Below are positions 9,154 through 17,580 of a DNA stretch of 64,000 bases, piece after piece (within the stretch, counting starts at the first letter, position 1; each line of letters starts with the position of its first letter). Made by a program: the position numbers and the translations under genes. The notes beneath the pieces are model-generated. The model searched no databases. It saw nothing but the letters and a program-made list of their open reading frames with translations, and was not told the DNA's origin. Source of the DNA: Clostridium sp. 1001271B_151109_B4 (GTDB lineage Bacteria; Bacillota; Clostridia; Clostridiales; Clostridiaceae); assembly GCF_015670405.1 (NCBI RefSeq), contig NZ_JADPBQ010000010.1, forward strand, positions 62,001-126,000, read 5' to 3'.

Positions 9154-10416
9154 ATCTGGCATACTAACTCTTTCCGGATTTAAAAATCTTTCAAAGAGCA
9201 AGCTATACTTTATCGGATTAATTTTTGTTATTCCCAGAGTATAAGCAACTATGGAACCTGCTGCCGATCCTCTTCCTGGTCCAGTTGGTATTCCATGATC
9301 ATTTGAATACTTAATAAAGTCCCAAGTAATCAAGAAATAATCAACATATCCCATTTGATTAATTACACCAAGCTCATAATCAAGCCTATCAACATAAGTC
9401 TTTGCTTCTTCATTAGTTTCAGCAAAGTCCTTTATATCTTGAACATTAATTAACTTATCTCTAAACTGTTCAAAGACATCATATCTTTCAACCAACCCCT
9501 CAAAGCACACCTCTTCAAGATAATCAAAATGAGTTTTATACTCCTGTGGAACTGGGAAATTTGGTAACTTAGATACATGGAATTCATAATCAAAATTACA
9601 TTCATCTGCAATTTTAATAGTATTTTCTAATGCCTCTGGAACATAAGAAAACATATCCCACATTTCCTCTTGAGACTTCAAATAGAACTGATCTGAAGGA
9701 TATCTTCTTCTATTTGCATCTTCAACAGTTTTACCTGTTTGAATACACATAAGAATATCATGAGCTTTAGAATCATCTTGATTAATATAATGGACATCAT
9801 TAGTTGCAATTAAAGGTATTCCAGTTTCCCTAGATAACTTAATATTACCTTCTGTAACCTTTCTTTGCTCCTCCATTCCATGATCTTGAATCTCTAAATA
9901 GAAACCATCTTTAAATATATCATTATACATTAAAGCAATTTCTTTAGCCTTTTCATAATCATCCCTTAATAAATTTTTTTGTACTTCTCCACCAAGACAA
10001 GCACTTAAAGCAATTAAACCTTCACTATGTTTTCTTAAAAAATCATGGTCAACCCTTGGCTTATAGTAAAACCCATCAATTGAAGCCGCTGATACTATTT
10101 TCATTAAGTTTTCATAACCAACTTCATTTTTAACTAATAAAACTAAATGATATGTTCCATTATCCTTATCATTAATCTTAATATTCATAGACTTGCTTGC
10201 TACATAAACTTCACAACCAAGAATAGGCTTAATCCCTTGTGCTATAGCTTCTTTATAAAAAGCTACACACCCATACATTACACCATGGTCAGTAATTGCT
10301 ATACTTTCCATACCTAGTTCCTTAGCTCTGCTAATGACCTTTTTAATCTTAGCCGAACTATCAAGTAAACTATACTCTGTATGTAAGTGAAGATGACAGA
10401 ACTTTTTATTTTCCAA
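9154..10416 (-). CDS. dnaE: DNA polymerase III alpha subunit DnaE, exon 1 of 3
   Basis: 421 residues: the PHP domain ([25 protein letters not shown], metal-binding histidines kept) followed by the start of the palm with [19 protein letters not shown], ending at NPERVSMPD. That D is the first catalytic aspartate of the PDxD motif. The start is a TTG at 10414-10416 with GGGGGTG upstream; no ATG is in a suitable place. Together the exons give 421+358+405 = 1184 residues, the normal length of a Firmicutes DnaE. A second replicative polymerase, PolC, is expected elsewhere in the genome. Confidence 0.95.
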
Positions 10417-10448
10417 TAAAACACCCCCGTTTTAATTAGTTAAAGGTT

Positions 10449-10541
10449 TTTAGTTAATAGTCTAGTATATAAATTCCAAAAGGATTTATATACTAGCGCT
10501 TAACTATTAACTATTAACTATTAACTATTAACTATTAACTA
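10449..10541. repeat. Palindromic element with expanded TAACTAT heptamer repeat
   Basis: A 13-bp perfect inverted repeat (CTAGTATATAAAT, 10462-10474, with ATTTATATACTAG, 10484-10496) is bracketed by TAGTTAATAGT and ACTATTAACTA. The right arm has expanded into five perfect tandem copies of TAACTAT (10501-10535) plus a partial one, and ends directly at the whiA stop codon. No T-run follows, so it is not an ordinary terminator. Confidence 0.75.
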
Positions 10542-10542
10542 A

Positions 10543-11493
10543 CTAATAGTTTCCACTTCTAATTTCTTCTGCTATTTTTTCTATTTTTCTTAGCCTATGA
10601 TTAATTCCAGACTTACCAACTGGTGGATCTAGCATTTCTCCTAGCTCCTTTAGAGATTCATCTGGATAGCTTAATCTAAGCTCTGCAACTTCTTGAAGAT
10701 TTTTAGGCAATCTTTGAAGTCCAATACTATTTTGAATAAGCTTAATACTTTCAACCTGTCTTACTGCCGCATTAACTGTTTTACTTAAATTAGCTGTTTC
10801 ACAGTTTACAAGTCTATTTACATTGTTTCTCATTTCCTTCATTATTCTTATATTTTCTAATTCAAGTAATGAAGTATGAGCCCCTACTATGTTTAAAAGG
10901 TCAACTATTTGCTCACCTTCTTTAATATATATTATAAAACTATTTTTTCTTTGAATAACCTTCGAGTTTAATCCAAAAGAATTAATTAGTTTTGATAAAT
11001 CAATTGCATATTCTTCACTATGCGTTACAAACTCTAAATGATATGTCTTTTCAGGATTAGTTACACTTCCCCCACCAATGAAAGCTCCTCTAATATAAGC
11101 TTTCTTATACTCTTCAGTCTTTACCATTTCAGGATCAATTTTATAATCAATAGTTAGTACTCCATCTATTTCTTTGAAAATCCCTGTTTCTTGAAGTAAG
11201 TCCCTAACCCCCATATATTCTTCTATTAAAACCATGTAGATATTATTCTTCTTTAATGAATTACTCTTCTTAACCATTAATTTAGAATGTATATCAAAGT
11301 GTTCCTTTAGTAAAGTGAATATATGTCTTGCTGAAGCTGGATTTTCTGTTGTAATTCTAAAGCTAAGACCTTTTCCACTAAATCCTATAGTTCCACTACC
11401 TTTCATTATTGCTGAAAGCTCTGCTAATGCTTCCTCTTTCGATATATCAGTATATCTGCATATTTCTCCTTTTACTTTCGCTGAAAACGACAT
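10543..11493 (-). CDS. whiA: DNA-binding protein WhiA (sporulation/cell division regulator)
   Basis: 316 residues, standard length. The N-terminal two thirds is a degenerate LAGLIDADG-like domain (SFSAKVKGEICRY start, AYIRGAFIGGGSVTNPEKTYHLEF) that lacks the catalytic acids of true endonucleases. The C-terminus is a helix-turn-helix (LRLSYPDESLKELGEMLDPPVGKSGINHRL). WhiA controls sporulation genes in Streptomyces and affects division and chromosome segregation in Bacillus. The rapZ-yvcK-whiA order is conserved in Gram-positive bacteria. Start ATG with AGGAG 8 bp upstream. It is separated from yvcK by a terminator and so may have its own promoter. Confidence 0.96.
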   Translation of the reverse strand: MSFSAKVKGEICRYTDISKEEALAELSAIMKGSGTIGFSGKGLSFRITTENPASARHIFTLLKEHFDIHSKLMVKKSNSLKKNNIYMVLIEEYMGVRDLLQETGIFKEIDGVLTIDYKIDPEMVKTEEYKKAYIRGAFIGGGSVTNPEKTYHLEFVTHSEEYAIDLSKLINSFGLNSKVIQRKNSFIIYIKEGEQIVDLLNIVGAHTSLLELENIRIMKEMRNNVNRLVNCETANLSKTVNAAVRQVESIKLIQNSIGLQRLPKNLQEVAELRLSYPDESLKELGEMLDPPVGKSGINHRLRKIEKIAEEIRSGNY

Positions 11494-11591
11494 AAATTTT
11501 TTCTCCTAACTAACTATAAATATATAACACATTATATCATAAACTGTTCCTACTGTGTCATAATATAATAATGGAAAATTACTTTAAATAA

Positions 11592-11627
11592 AAATAGAGG
11601 ATATTGCCTCCCCAATATCCTCTATTT
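11592..11627. terminator. Terminator overlapping the yvcK stop codon
   Basis: A 15-bp perfect stem (AAATAGAGGATATTG / CAATATCCTCTATTT) with a 6-nt loop. The yvcK TAG stop lies inside the stem, and T-rich sequence follows on the minus strand. Confidence 0.8.
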
Positions 11628-12953
11628 TCCTTTACTATTTTTAATTTTTTTGGAAACATACATATATTCCATTATCTTCTTCTTATCATATAATAACTTT
11701 TTATCAAGAATAGTTGTCATTAATACTTGTGCTAAATAGTCTGAATCATGCTTTACATATCCTTTAGTTATTTTAACTAAATCTGTTTCTACTACCTTAA
11801 CCCCTAAGTCCTTTATATTTTCATAATCTAACTCAACTAACTTAGAGCCTTCACTTAAATATCTTTCTTCTATATCCTTAGGGATTGTCCCGTTATTTGC
11901 AATAACATATTCAACGCTATTCTTTCCACTATACTTCATTAATGTTTTTATATGATCAGACACAGCAAAATCATCAGTTTCTCCTGGCTGGGTCATTACG
12001 TTAGAAATATAAATTTTAATTGCATCGCTTTTATTTATGCACTCTGCAATATCCTCTACTAAAAGATTTGGAATTATGCTTGTATATAAACTTCCAGGCC
12101 CCATAACGATTGCATCTGCATCACTTATAGCCATTAAAGCATCTAATAAAGGTTTTGCCCTTTCAGGCTCAATCTTTAATTTTTTTATCTTACTTTTTTG
12201 TTTGATAACTTCATCAGGTATTATAGATTCACCTTCTATAATACTTCCATTTTCAAGTTCTGCTACTAACTTCATATCATCAAGAGTAACAGGTAATACT
12301 TTTCCAGTTACAGCAAGTACAGAACTCATTTTTTGAACTGCAGCCTCAAAGTTATCACTTATCCCATCCATAGCAGCTAAAAATAGATTACCAAAGCTTT
12401 GTCCCTTTAAAGTTCCCTCTGTAAACCTATATTGAAGTAAATCCTCCATTATTGGCTCAGTATCAGCTAAAGCTAAAATACAGTTTCTTATATCCCCTGG
12501 CGGAAGCATTCCAAGGTCAGCCCTAAGCTTTCCTGAACCTCCACCATCATCACCTACAGTTACTATTGCCGTTATATTATTAGTGTATAGCTTAAGCCCC
12601 CTAAGCATTGTAGATAAACCTGTACCTCCACCTATAACAACAACCTTAGGTCCTCCTACATGAACCCTCTTCTCATCAACTAAATCCTCAATATTTTTAT
12701 CAGTTATAGTTATTTTAATCTTTTCATTATTTATTAATGCAATAAATGCTCTTATAAATTCTGATAGGGCTATATATATAATTAAAAGCCCAATTAAACT
12801 TAAAAATAAGTATAAAACTTTAAATCCTATATTGGGCCCCGCCTGTGAAAAAATTTTAATAAATCCTACTACCGATAAAATCACACCAATAAAACCTAAA
12901 AAAATCCATCGTTTTATTTTTATACCAGGCTTCATCAAAAACTCCATTATCAT
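11622..12953 (-). CDS. yvcK: Gluconeogenesis factor YvcK/CofD-like protein
   Basis: 443 residues. Two N-terminal membrane segments (about residues 15-37 and 46-68) anchor a CofD-like Rossmann domain with [31 protein letters not shown] and LPPGDIRNC. In Bacillus the homologue binds UDP-sugars and is needed for growth on gluconeogenic carbon and for normal cell shape. The membrane extension is longer than in Bacillus YvcK but common in clostridia. The ATG overlaps the rapZ stop (ATGA), with GGGG 10 bp upstream, so the two are translationally coupled. Confidence 0.93.
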   Translation of the reverse strand: MIMEFLMKPGIKIKRWIFLGFIGVILSVVGFIKIFSQAGPNIGFKVLYLFLSLIGLLIIYIALSEFIRAFIALINNEKIKITITDKNIEDLVDEKRVHVGGPKVVVIGGGTGLSTMLRGLKLYTNNITAIVTVGDDGGGSGKLRADLGMLPPGDIRNCILALADTEPIMEDLLQYRFTEGTLKGQSFGNLFLAAMDGISDNFEAAVQKMSSVLAVTGKVLPVTLDDMKLVAELENGSIIEGESIIPDEVIKQKSKIKKLKIEPERAKPLLDALMAISDADAIVMGPGSLYTSIIPNLLVEDIAECINKSDAIKIYISNVMTQPGETDDFAVSDHIKTLMKYSGKNSVEYVIANNGTIPKDIEERYLSEGSKLVELDYENIKDLGVKVVETDLVKITKGYVKHDSDYLAQVLMTTILDKKLLYDKKKIMEYMYVSKKIKNSKGK

Positions 12954-13834
12954 AGTTTTTTATCCCCTTTATGAACATCTTCTTTAATATCCCTATGTTC
13001 TATATAAACATCGTAATTCTTTTCATGTAAACTCTGATAAATTTCATTTGCAATAGCAACTGATCTATGTCTTCCACCTGTACATCCTATTGATATAATA
13101 AGCTGTCTCTTACCTTCTTTTTTGTAATTAGGAATTAAAAATTCTAACATATCAGTTAGCTTATATAAAAAGCTCTTTGTTTCATCTTGTTGTAAAACAT
13201 AGTCTTTAACTGGAGCATCTAATCCCGAAAAAGGCTTTAATTCTGGTATATAAAATGGATTTGGTATAAATCTAACATCAAACACTAAATCCGAATCAAC
13301 AGGTATACCATATTTAAATCCAAAACTTAATACTGTAATTGACATTTGCTTTTCTGGCAGAGTTTCGTCACCAAAATACTTAGTCATTTCTTCTCTTAAA
13401 TCACCAATTTTATATTTTGATGTATCTATGATAATATCTGATTTATCCTTAACCTCTCTTAATTTTTCTCTTTCTAATTCTATTCCAGTTATAACTCTTC
13501 CTCCACCTGATAATGGATGACTTCTTCTCTTTTCTTTAAATCTCTTTACTAATACCTCATCTGTTGCATCTAAAAATAGTATTTCATATTTAAATTGATC
13601 TTTCTCTAGTTCTCTTAAACTTTGGAATAAATCATTAAAGAATACTCCACCTCTTATATCAATTACTAATGCAACCTTATCAACTTCACCGTTACTTTTT
13701 GAACAAACTTCTGCGAACTTTGTAATTAATGTTGGTGGTAAATTGTCTATACAAAAATACCCCATATCTTCTAAGCTTTTTGTAGCTTCTGATTTACCCG
13801 CACCTGATAAGCCTGTTACTATAATGAATCTCAT
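12950..13834 (-). CDS. rapZ: RapZ/YvcJ family nucleotide-binding protein
   Basis: 294 residues. A Walker A motif (TGLSGAGKS, about residues 7-15) starts the P-loop domain; the C-terminal domain carries the conserved [10 protein letters not shown] signature. In E. coli RapZ delivers sRNA GlmZ to RNase E. In Firmicutes YvcJ binds nucleotides and affects competence and phosphorylation state, and no GlmZ system is expected here. Start ATG after GGAGGT. It heads the rapZ-yvcK operon; upstream of it is the 147-bp tandem repeat array. Confidence 0.95.
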   Translation of the reverse strand: MRFIIVTGLSGAGKSEATKSLEDMGYFCIDNLPPTLITKFAEVCSKSNGEVDKVALVIDIRGGVFFNDLFQSLRELEKDQFKYEILFLDATDEVLVKRFKEKRRSHPLSGGGRVITGIELEREKLREVKDKSDIIIDTSKYKIGDLREEMTKYFGDETLPEKQMSITVLSFGFKYGIPVDSDLVFDVRFIPNPFYIPELKPFSGLDAPVKDYVLQQDETKSFLYKLTDMLEFLIPNYKKEGKRQLIISIGCTGGRHRSVAIANEIYQSLHEKNYDVYIEHRDIKEDVHKGDKKL

Positions 13835-13920
13835 ATAATACCTCCAAAAACTTCTGCTTTATTTAATCCTATGATATAACTTTAATAAATTTAAACTTAT
13901 ATAATTCTGTATAGAATAAT

Positions 13921-14556
13921 TATATCAAAACAGCTTTGCTTTTACACGACTTAATTGAGTAAATAGAATATTTAGGACACTTCATAAATTATTTATAAGG
14001 AAACTCCTTCTCCTATTCGTCTAATGAGTAAGTTCTGCTAACTAAATCTAAGATTTAGAGCATCACTTATATCAAAACAGCTTTGCTTTTACACGACTTA
14101 ATTGAGTAAATAGAATATTTAGGACACTTCATAAATTATTTATAAGGAAACTCCTTCTCCTATTCGTCTAATGAGTAAGTTCTGCTAACTAAATCTAAGA
14201 TTTAGAGCATCACTTATATCAAAACAGCTTTGCTTTTACACGACTTAATTGAGTAAATAGAATATTTAGGACACTTCATAAATTATTTATAAGGAAACTC
14301 CTTCTCCTATTCGTCTAATGAGTAAGTTCTGCTAACTAAATCTAAGATTTAGAGCATCACTTATATCAAAACAGCTTTGCTTTTACACGACTTAATTGAG
14401 TAAATAGAATATTTAGAAACCTTCACGAATTATTTTTAAGGAAACTCCTTCTCCTATCCGTCGAATGGGTAAGTTCTGCTAACTAAATCTAAGATTTAGA
14501 GCATCACTTATATCAAAACAAATTTGCCTTTACACAACTTAATTGAATAAATCTAG
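13921..14556. repeat. 147-bp tandem repeat array between rapZ and murB
   Basis: Four full units start at 13921, 14068, 14215 and 14362 (period exactly 147 bp), with a degenerate fifth fragment at 14509-14556. Units 1-3 appear identical. Unit 4 differs at several positions near its middle, and the fragment is more diverged, so the array seems to have grown from the rapZ side. Each unit holds the palindrome TAAATCTAAGATTTA and a run GAAACTCCTTCTCC. All frames on both strands contain stops although 147 is a multiple of three, so it is non-coding. No spacers, no terminal inverted repeats and no ORF are present. Confidence 0.95.
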
Positions 14557-14560
14557 GCAT

Positions 14561-14590
14561 AAAAAAGGTTGCCCTAAGGACAACCTTTTA
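14561..14590 (-). terminator. Terminator at the murB stop codon
   Basis: An 8-bp stem (GGTTGTCC / GGGCAACC) with a TTA loop and six T on the minus strand; it touches the murB stop codon. Confidence 0.85.
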
Positions 14591-15502
14591 TTCTTCACCA
14601 ATTATTCTAACTTCTGGATGAAGCTCTACTCCAAATTGACTCTTAACTTCATCTTGAATATATTTTATTAAATCAGTTATATCTTTAGCTGTAGCATTTC
14701 CTTTATTAATTACAAAACCTGAATGTTTTTCTGAAACTGCTGCACCTCCTATAGAATAACCCTTTAAGCCCGCATCTTGAATAAGTTTTCCTGCAAAGTA
14801 CCCTGTAGGTCTCTTAAATGTACTTCCTGCTGATGGATATTCAAGGGGTTGTTTTGACTCTCTTTTATTAGTTAAATCATCAACTAATTCTTTTATTGTC
14901 TTTACCTGACCCTTTTCTAATTTAAATACAGCTGATAATACTGTATATCCTTTTTTCATAACTATTGATGATCTATATCCAAACCCTAAATCTTTATTTG
15001 AAAGTCTTACAATATTGCACTCTTCATCAATTATTTCAGCACTTTCAATAACATGGGCTATTTCACCATCATAAGCACCTGCATTCATAAATACTGCTCC
15101 ACCTATAGTCCCTGGAATCCCACAAGCAAATTCAAATCCAGTTAATGAATTTTCCATAGCTTTATCAGAAACCGCTTTAAGCATAGCTCCACATTCTGCT
15201 TCTATTTTATCTCCATCTACAATAATATTGCTAACCTCTTTTAAAGAAATTACAACACCTCTAAATCCACCATCTCTAACTAGTATGTTAGAACCATTTC
15301 CTATTAAATAAAACGGAATATTGTTCTTCTTACAAACTTCAACACTTTTTATTACCTGCTCCTTTGATTTTGGAGTTAATAATATATCTGCTGGCCCACC
15401 AACTTTAAAATTAACGTAACTACTTAGTTTTTCATCTATCTTAATATCATTTGCATCATAAAATTCTCTAAACAACCCTACAAATTTATCGTATTTATTC
15501 AT
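14588..15502 (-). CDS. murB: UDP-N-acetylenolpyruvoylglucosamine reductase
   Basis: Reduces UDP-GlcNAc-enolpyruvate to UDP-MurNAc with NADPH and FAD, the second committed step of peptidoglycan synthesis, in the cytoplasm. 304 residues, type IIb MurB as in Firmicutes. Seen: NFKVGGPADIL, the FAD-binding GNGSNILVRDGGFRGVVI, ACGIPGTIGGAVFMNAGAYDGEI, and the active-site AGSTFKRP (proton-donor serine). Start ATG with AAGGAG upstream. It follows uvrC after 79 bp; the murB-rapZ-yvcK-whiA order is typical of clostridia, here interrupted by the tandem repeat array. Confidence 0.97.
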   Translation of the reverse strand: MNKYDKFVGLFREFYDANDIKIDEKLSSYVNFKVGGPADILLTPKSKEQVIKSVEVCKKNNIPFYLIGNGSNILVRDGGFRGVVISLKEVSNIIVDGDKIEAECGAMLKAVSDKAMENSLTGFEFACGIPGTIGGAVFMNAGAYDGEIAHVIESAEIIDEECNIVRLSNKDLGFGYRSSIVMKKGYTVLSAVFKLEKGQVKTIKELVDDLTNKRESKQPLEYPSAGSTFKRPTGYFAGKLIQDAGLKGYSIGGAAVSEKHSGFVINKGNATAKDITDLIKYIQDEVKSQFGVELHPEVRIIGEE

Positions 15503-15581
15503 GACAAGCTCCTTAAAATTATAAAATATTTACATTTTAATAGTATAAATTAATTTATACTATTAAACAAGTGATTTAGTT

Positions 15582-17447
15582 TTAATTATTACCATTAAAG
15601 TAAATATAAATACTTTCTGCTGATTTTTTATCTATAGATGGTGTATCTAAAAGCTCTTCTATCGTTGCTTTCTTTATATTGTCAACGCTTCCAAACCTCA
15701 TTAATAATGCTCTTCTTCTTTTCTCTCCAACATTAGGTATATCATCTAAAATTGAATGTAAAGTTCTTTTATCTCTTAAGCTTCTATGATATGTTATTGC
15801 AAATCTATGCACCTCATCTTGAATTCTTCGAATAAGCTGCATTAAATTTGACCCTCTATTTATAATCAACTCTTTATTATTATATACTATCCCTCTTGTT
15901 TGGTGTTTATCATCCTTAACTAGTCCACAAACTGAAATATCTATATTTAATGACTTTAACACCTCTAATGCAATATTAACTTGACCTTTTCCACCATCCA
16001 TCATTATTAAATCAGGAAATGTTGAAAACTTCCCTGCTGATAATTTTAAATCTCTTTGTTGAATAGCTTTTATTTCATCTAACCCATGATTAAATCTTCT
16101 AGTTAATATTTCACGCATACTATCATAATCATTAGCACCCTTAACTGTTTTTATCTTAAATCTTCTATAATCGCTATTTTTTGCTCTTCCTTCTTCAAAT
16201 ACAATCATTGTTCCAACAGAATCTACACCCTGTATGTTAGAAATATCATATGCTTCTATTCTAGAAGGCCATTCATCTAAATTTAATAGTTCTTGAAGTT
16301 CTAATAAAGAAACTCTATTTAATTCTTTATCTTTTAAATATTTATCTTTAAACTTTTCTAATGTAATTTTAGCATTGTTTTTAACCATTTCAAGCATATC
16401 TTTCTTTTGTCCTTTTTGTGGTACTTTGATACACACCTTAGAACCTCTTTTTATAGTCAAATACTCTTCCATTAGTTCTAGTTCGTTAATTTCAGGCACA
16501 AAAATAGTTTTTGGTACCTTTGCTGTTCCTCCGTAGAATGTGGCTATAAATTCCTCTATTATCTCACCAATTCCTTCATTTGCTGTATTTTCGAATATAA
16601 AGTGTTCTCTTCCGATTATTTTACCCTCTCTTGAAAAGAATACTTGAATGCAACTATCTTTATCATCTTGTTCTATATTAATGAAATCTTCGTCACCTTC
16701 CATAGTTTTAAAAATCTTTTGCTTTTCGACTATGGCCTCTATAGATAATATTTTATCTCTCAATGCTGCTGCCTTTTCAAACTCTAATTCTTCAGAAGCT
16801 CTTTCCATTTCATCTTTTAGCATTTTAGTTACATAAGTTTCTTTACCACTTAAAACATCTATTATATCACTAATCATCTTTCCATATTCTTCTTTAGTAA
16901 TATGCCCACCACATGGTCCAAAGCATTTTTTAATGTGATAATTCAAGCAAGGTCTTATATTCTCTCCATTTTCTCTTATTGCAAGCTTGCAGGTTCTTAA
17001 TGGAAATATTTTATATATTAAATTAATAGTTTCATAAACTGCTGTTCCATTAGTATAAGGTCCAAAATATTTGCTTCCATCCTTAGCAAAATTTCTAGTA
17101 ACAAATACTCTTGGATAATCATCTTTTATAGTTATTTTTATAAACGGATAAAACTTATCATCCTTTAGCAAAATATTGTACTTAGGACTATACTTTTTTA
17201 TTAAATTACACTCTAAAATCAAGGCTTCCATTTCAGAATCTGTAACAATATACTCAAACTCTGAAATATTTTTAACCATTACTCGTACTTTTTCAGAGTG
17301 ATTTTTTGAGTTTTGGAAATAACTTTTCACTCTATTTTTTAATATTTTTGCTTTTCCTACATAAATTACTTCCCCTAAAGAATTTTTCATTAAATATACT
17401 CCAGGTTTATCTGGCAAATTCTTTAAATGATATTCAAAATCAAACAT
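15582..17447 (-). CDS. uvrC: Excinuclease ABC subunit C
   Basis: Makes both incisions in nucleotide excision repair after UvrAB mark a lesion. 621 residues, normal length. Seen in order: GIY-YIG nuclease domain (PGVYLMKNSLGEVIYVGKAK, residues 14-33), a cysteine cluster (CKLA, CLNYHIKKCFGPCGG, about 150-180), a UVR motif that contacts UvrB (FEKAAALRDKI, about 218-230), an RNase H-like endonuclease domain (AYDISNIQG, MMDGGKGQVN), and C-terminal helix-hairpin-helix motifs (LDDIPNVGEKRRRALL). Start ATG after GGGAGG. uvrA and uvrB are also in this window. Confidence 0.98.
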   Translation of the reverse strand: MFDFEYHLKNLPDKPGVYLMKNSLGEVIYVGKAKILKNRVKSYFQNSKNHSEKVRVMVKNISEFEYIVTDSEMEALILECNLIKKYSPKYNILLKDDKFYPFIKITIKDDYPRVFVTRNFAKDGSKYFGPYTNGTAVYETINLIYKIFPLRTCKLAIRENGENIRPCLNYHIKKCFGPCGGHITKEEYGKMISDIIDVLSGKETYVTKMLKDEMERASEELEFEKAAALRDKILSIEAIVEKQKIFKTMEGDEDFINIEQDDKDSCIQVFFSREGKIIGREHFIFENTANEGIGEIIEEFIATFYGGTAKVPKTIFVPEINELELMEEYLTIKRGSKVCIKVPQKGQKKDMLEMVKNNAKITLEKFKDKYLKDKELNRVSLLELQELLNLDEWPSRIEAYDISNIQGVDSVGTMIVFEEGRAKNSDYRRFKIKTVKGANDYDSMREILTRRFNHGLDEIKAIQQRDLKLSAGKFSTFPDLIMMDGGKGQVNIALEVLKSLNIDISVCGLVKDDKHQTRGIVYNNKELIINRGSNLMQLIRRIQDEVHRFAITYHRSLRDKRTLHSILDDIPNVGEKRRRALLMRFGSVDNIKKATIEELLDTPSIDKKSAESIYIYFNGNN

Positions 17448-17460
17448 TTTAGAATCCTCC

Positions 17461-17545
17461 CCTCTTTAGTTAATAGATAATAATTAAGAGTTAAAGGTTA
17501 CTATAAGCAAATCTAAAATTAATTAAGCTTGCTTTTGTCCCCCTT
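17461..17545. repeat. AT-rich palindromic intergenic element
   Basis: The uvrC-PBP gap begins with TTAGTTAATAG (compare the elements near 10449 and 63570). It contains nested inverted repeats: AAGAGTTAAAGG with CCCCTTAACTCTT and AAGCAA with TTGCTT. No ORF or clear promoter is present. Confidence 0.4.
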
Positions 17546-17580
17546 AACTCTTATATTATCACATAATTTTTTTTTTTATT

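Noticed and set aside
4236-10416. dnaE as an intein-containing or frameshifted gene, or as three separate proteins
   Set aside because: Inserts start with in-frame stop codons (TAA at the first codon of insert 1, after six codons in insert 2), the endonuclease genes have their own ribosome sites, and the boundaries fit group I intron rules and helices. An intein would need one open frame.
10543-11493. WhiA as a third homing endonuclease near dnaE
   Set aside because: The LAGLIDADG-like domain of WhiA is a domesticated DNA-binding form without catalytic acids, and the C-terminal helix-turn-helix and gene order identify it as the regulator.
13921-14556. CRISPR array
   Set aside because: The 147-bp units are contiguous with no variable spacers and no cas genes are near.
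13921-14556. Repetitive protein gene (period divisible by three)
   Set aside because: All six frames contain stop codons within each unit.
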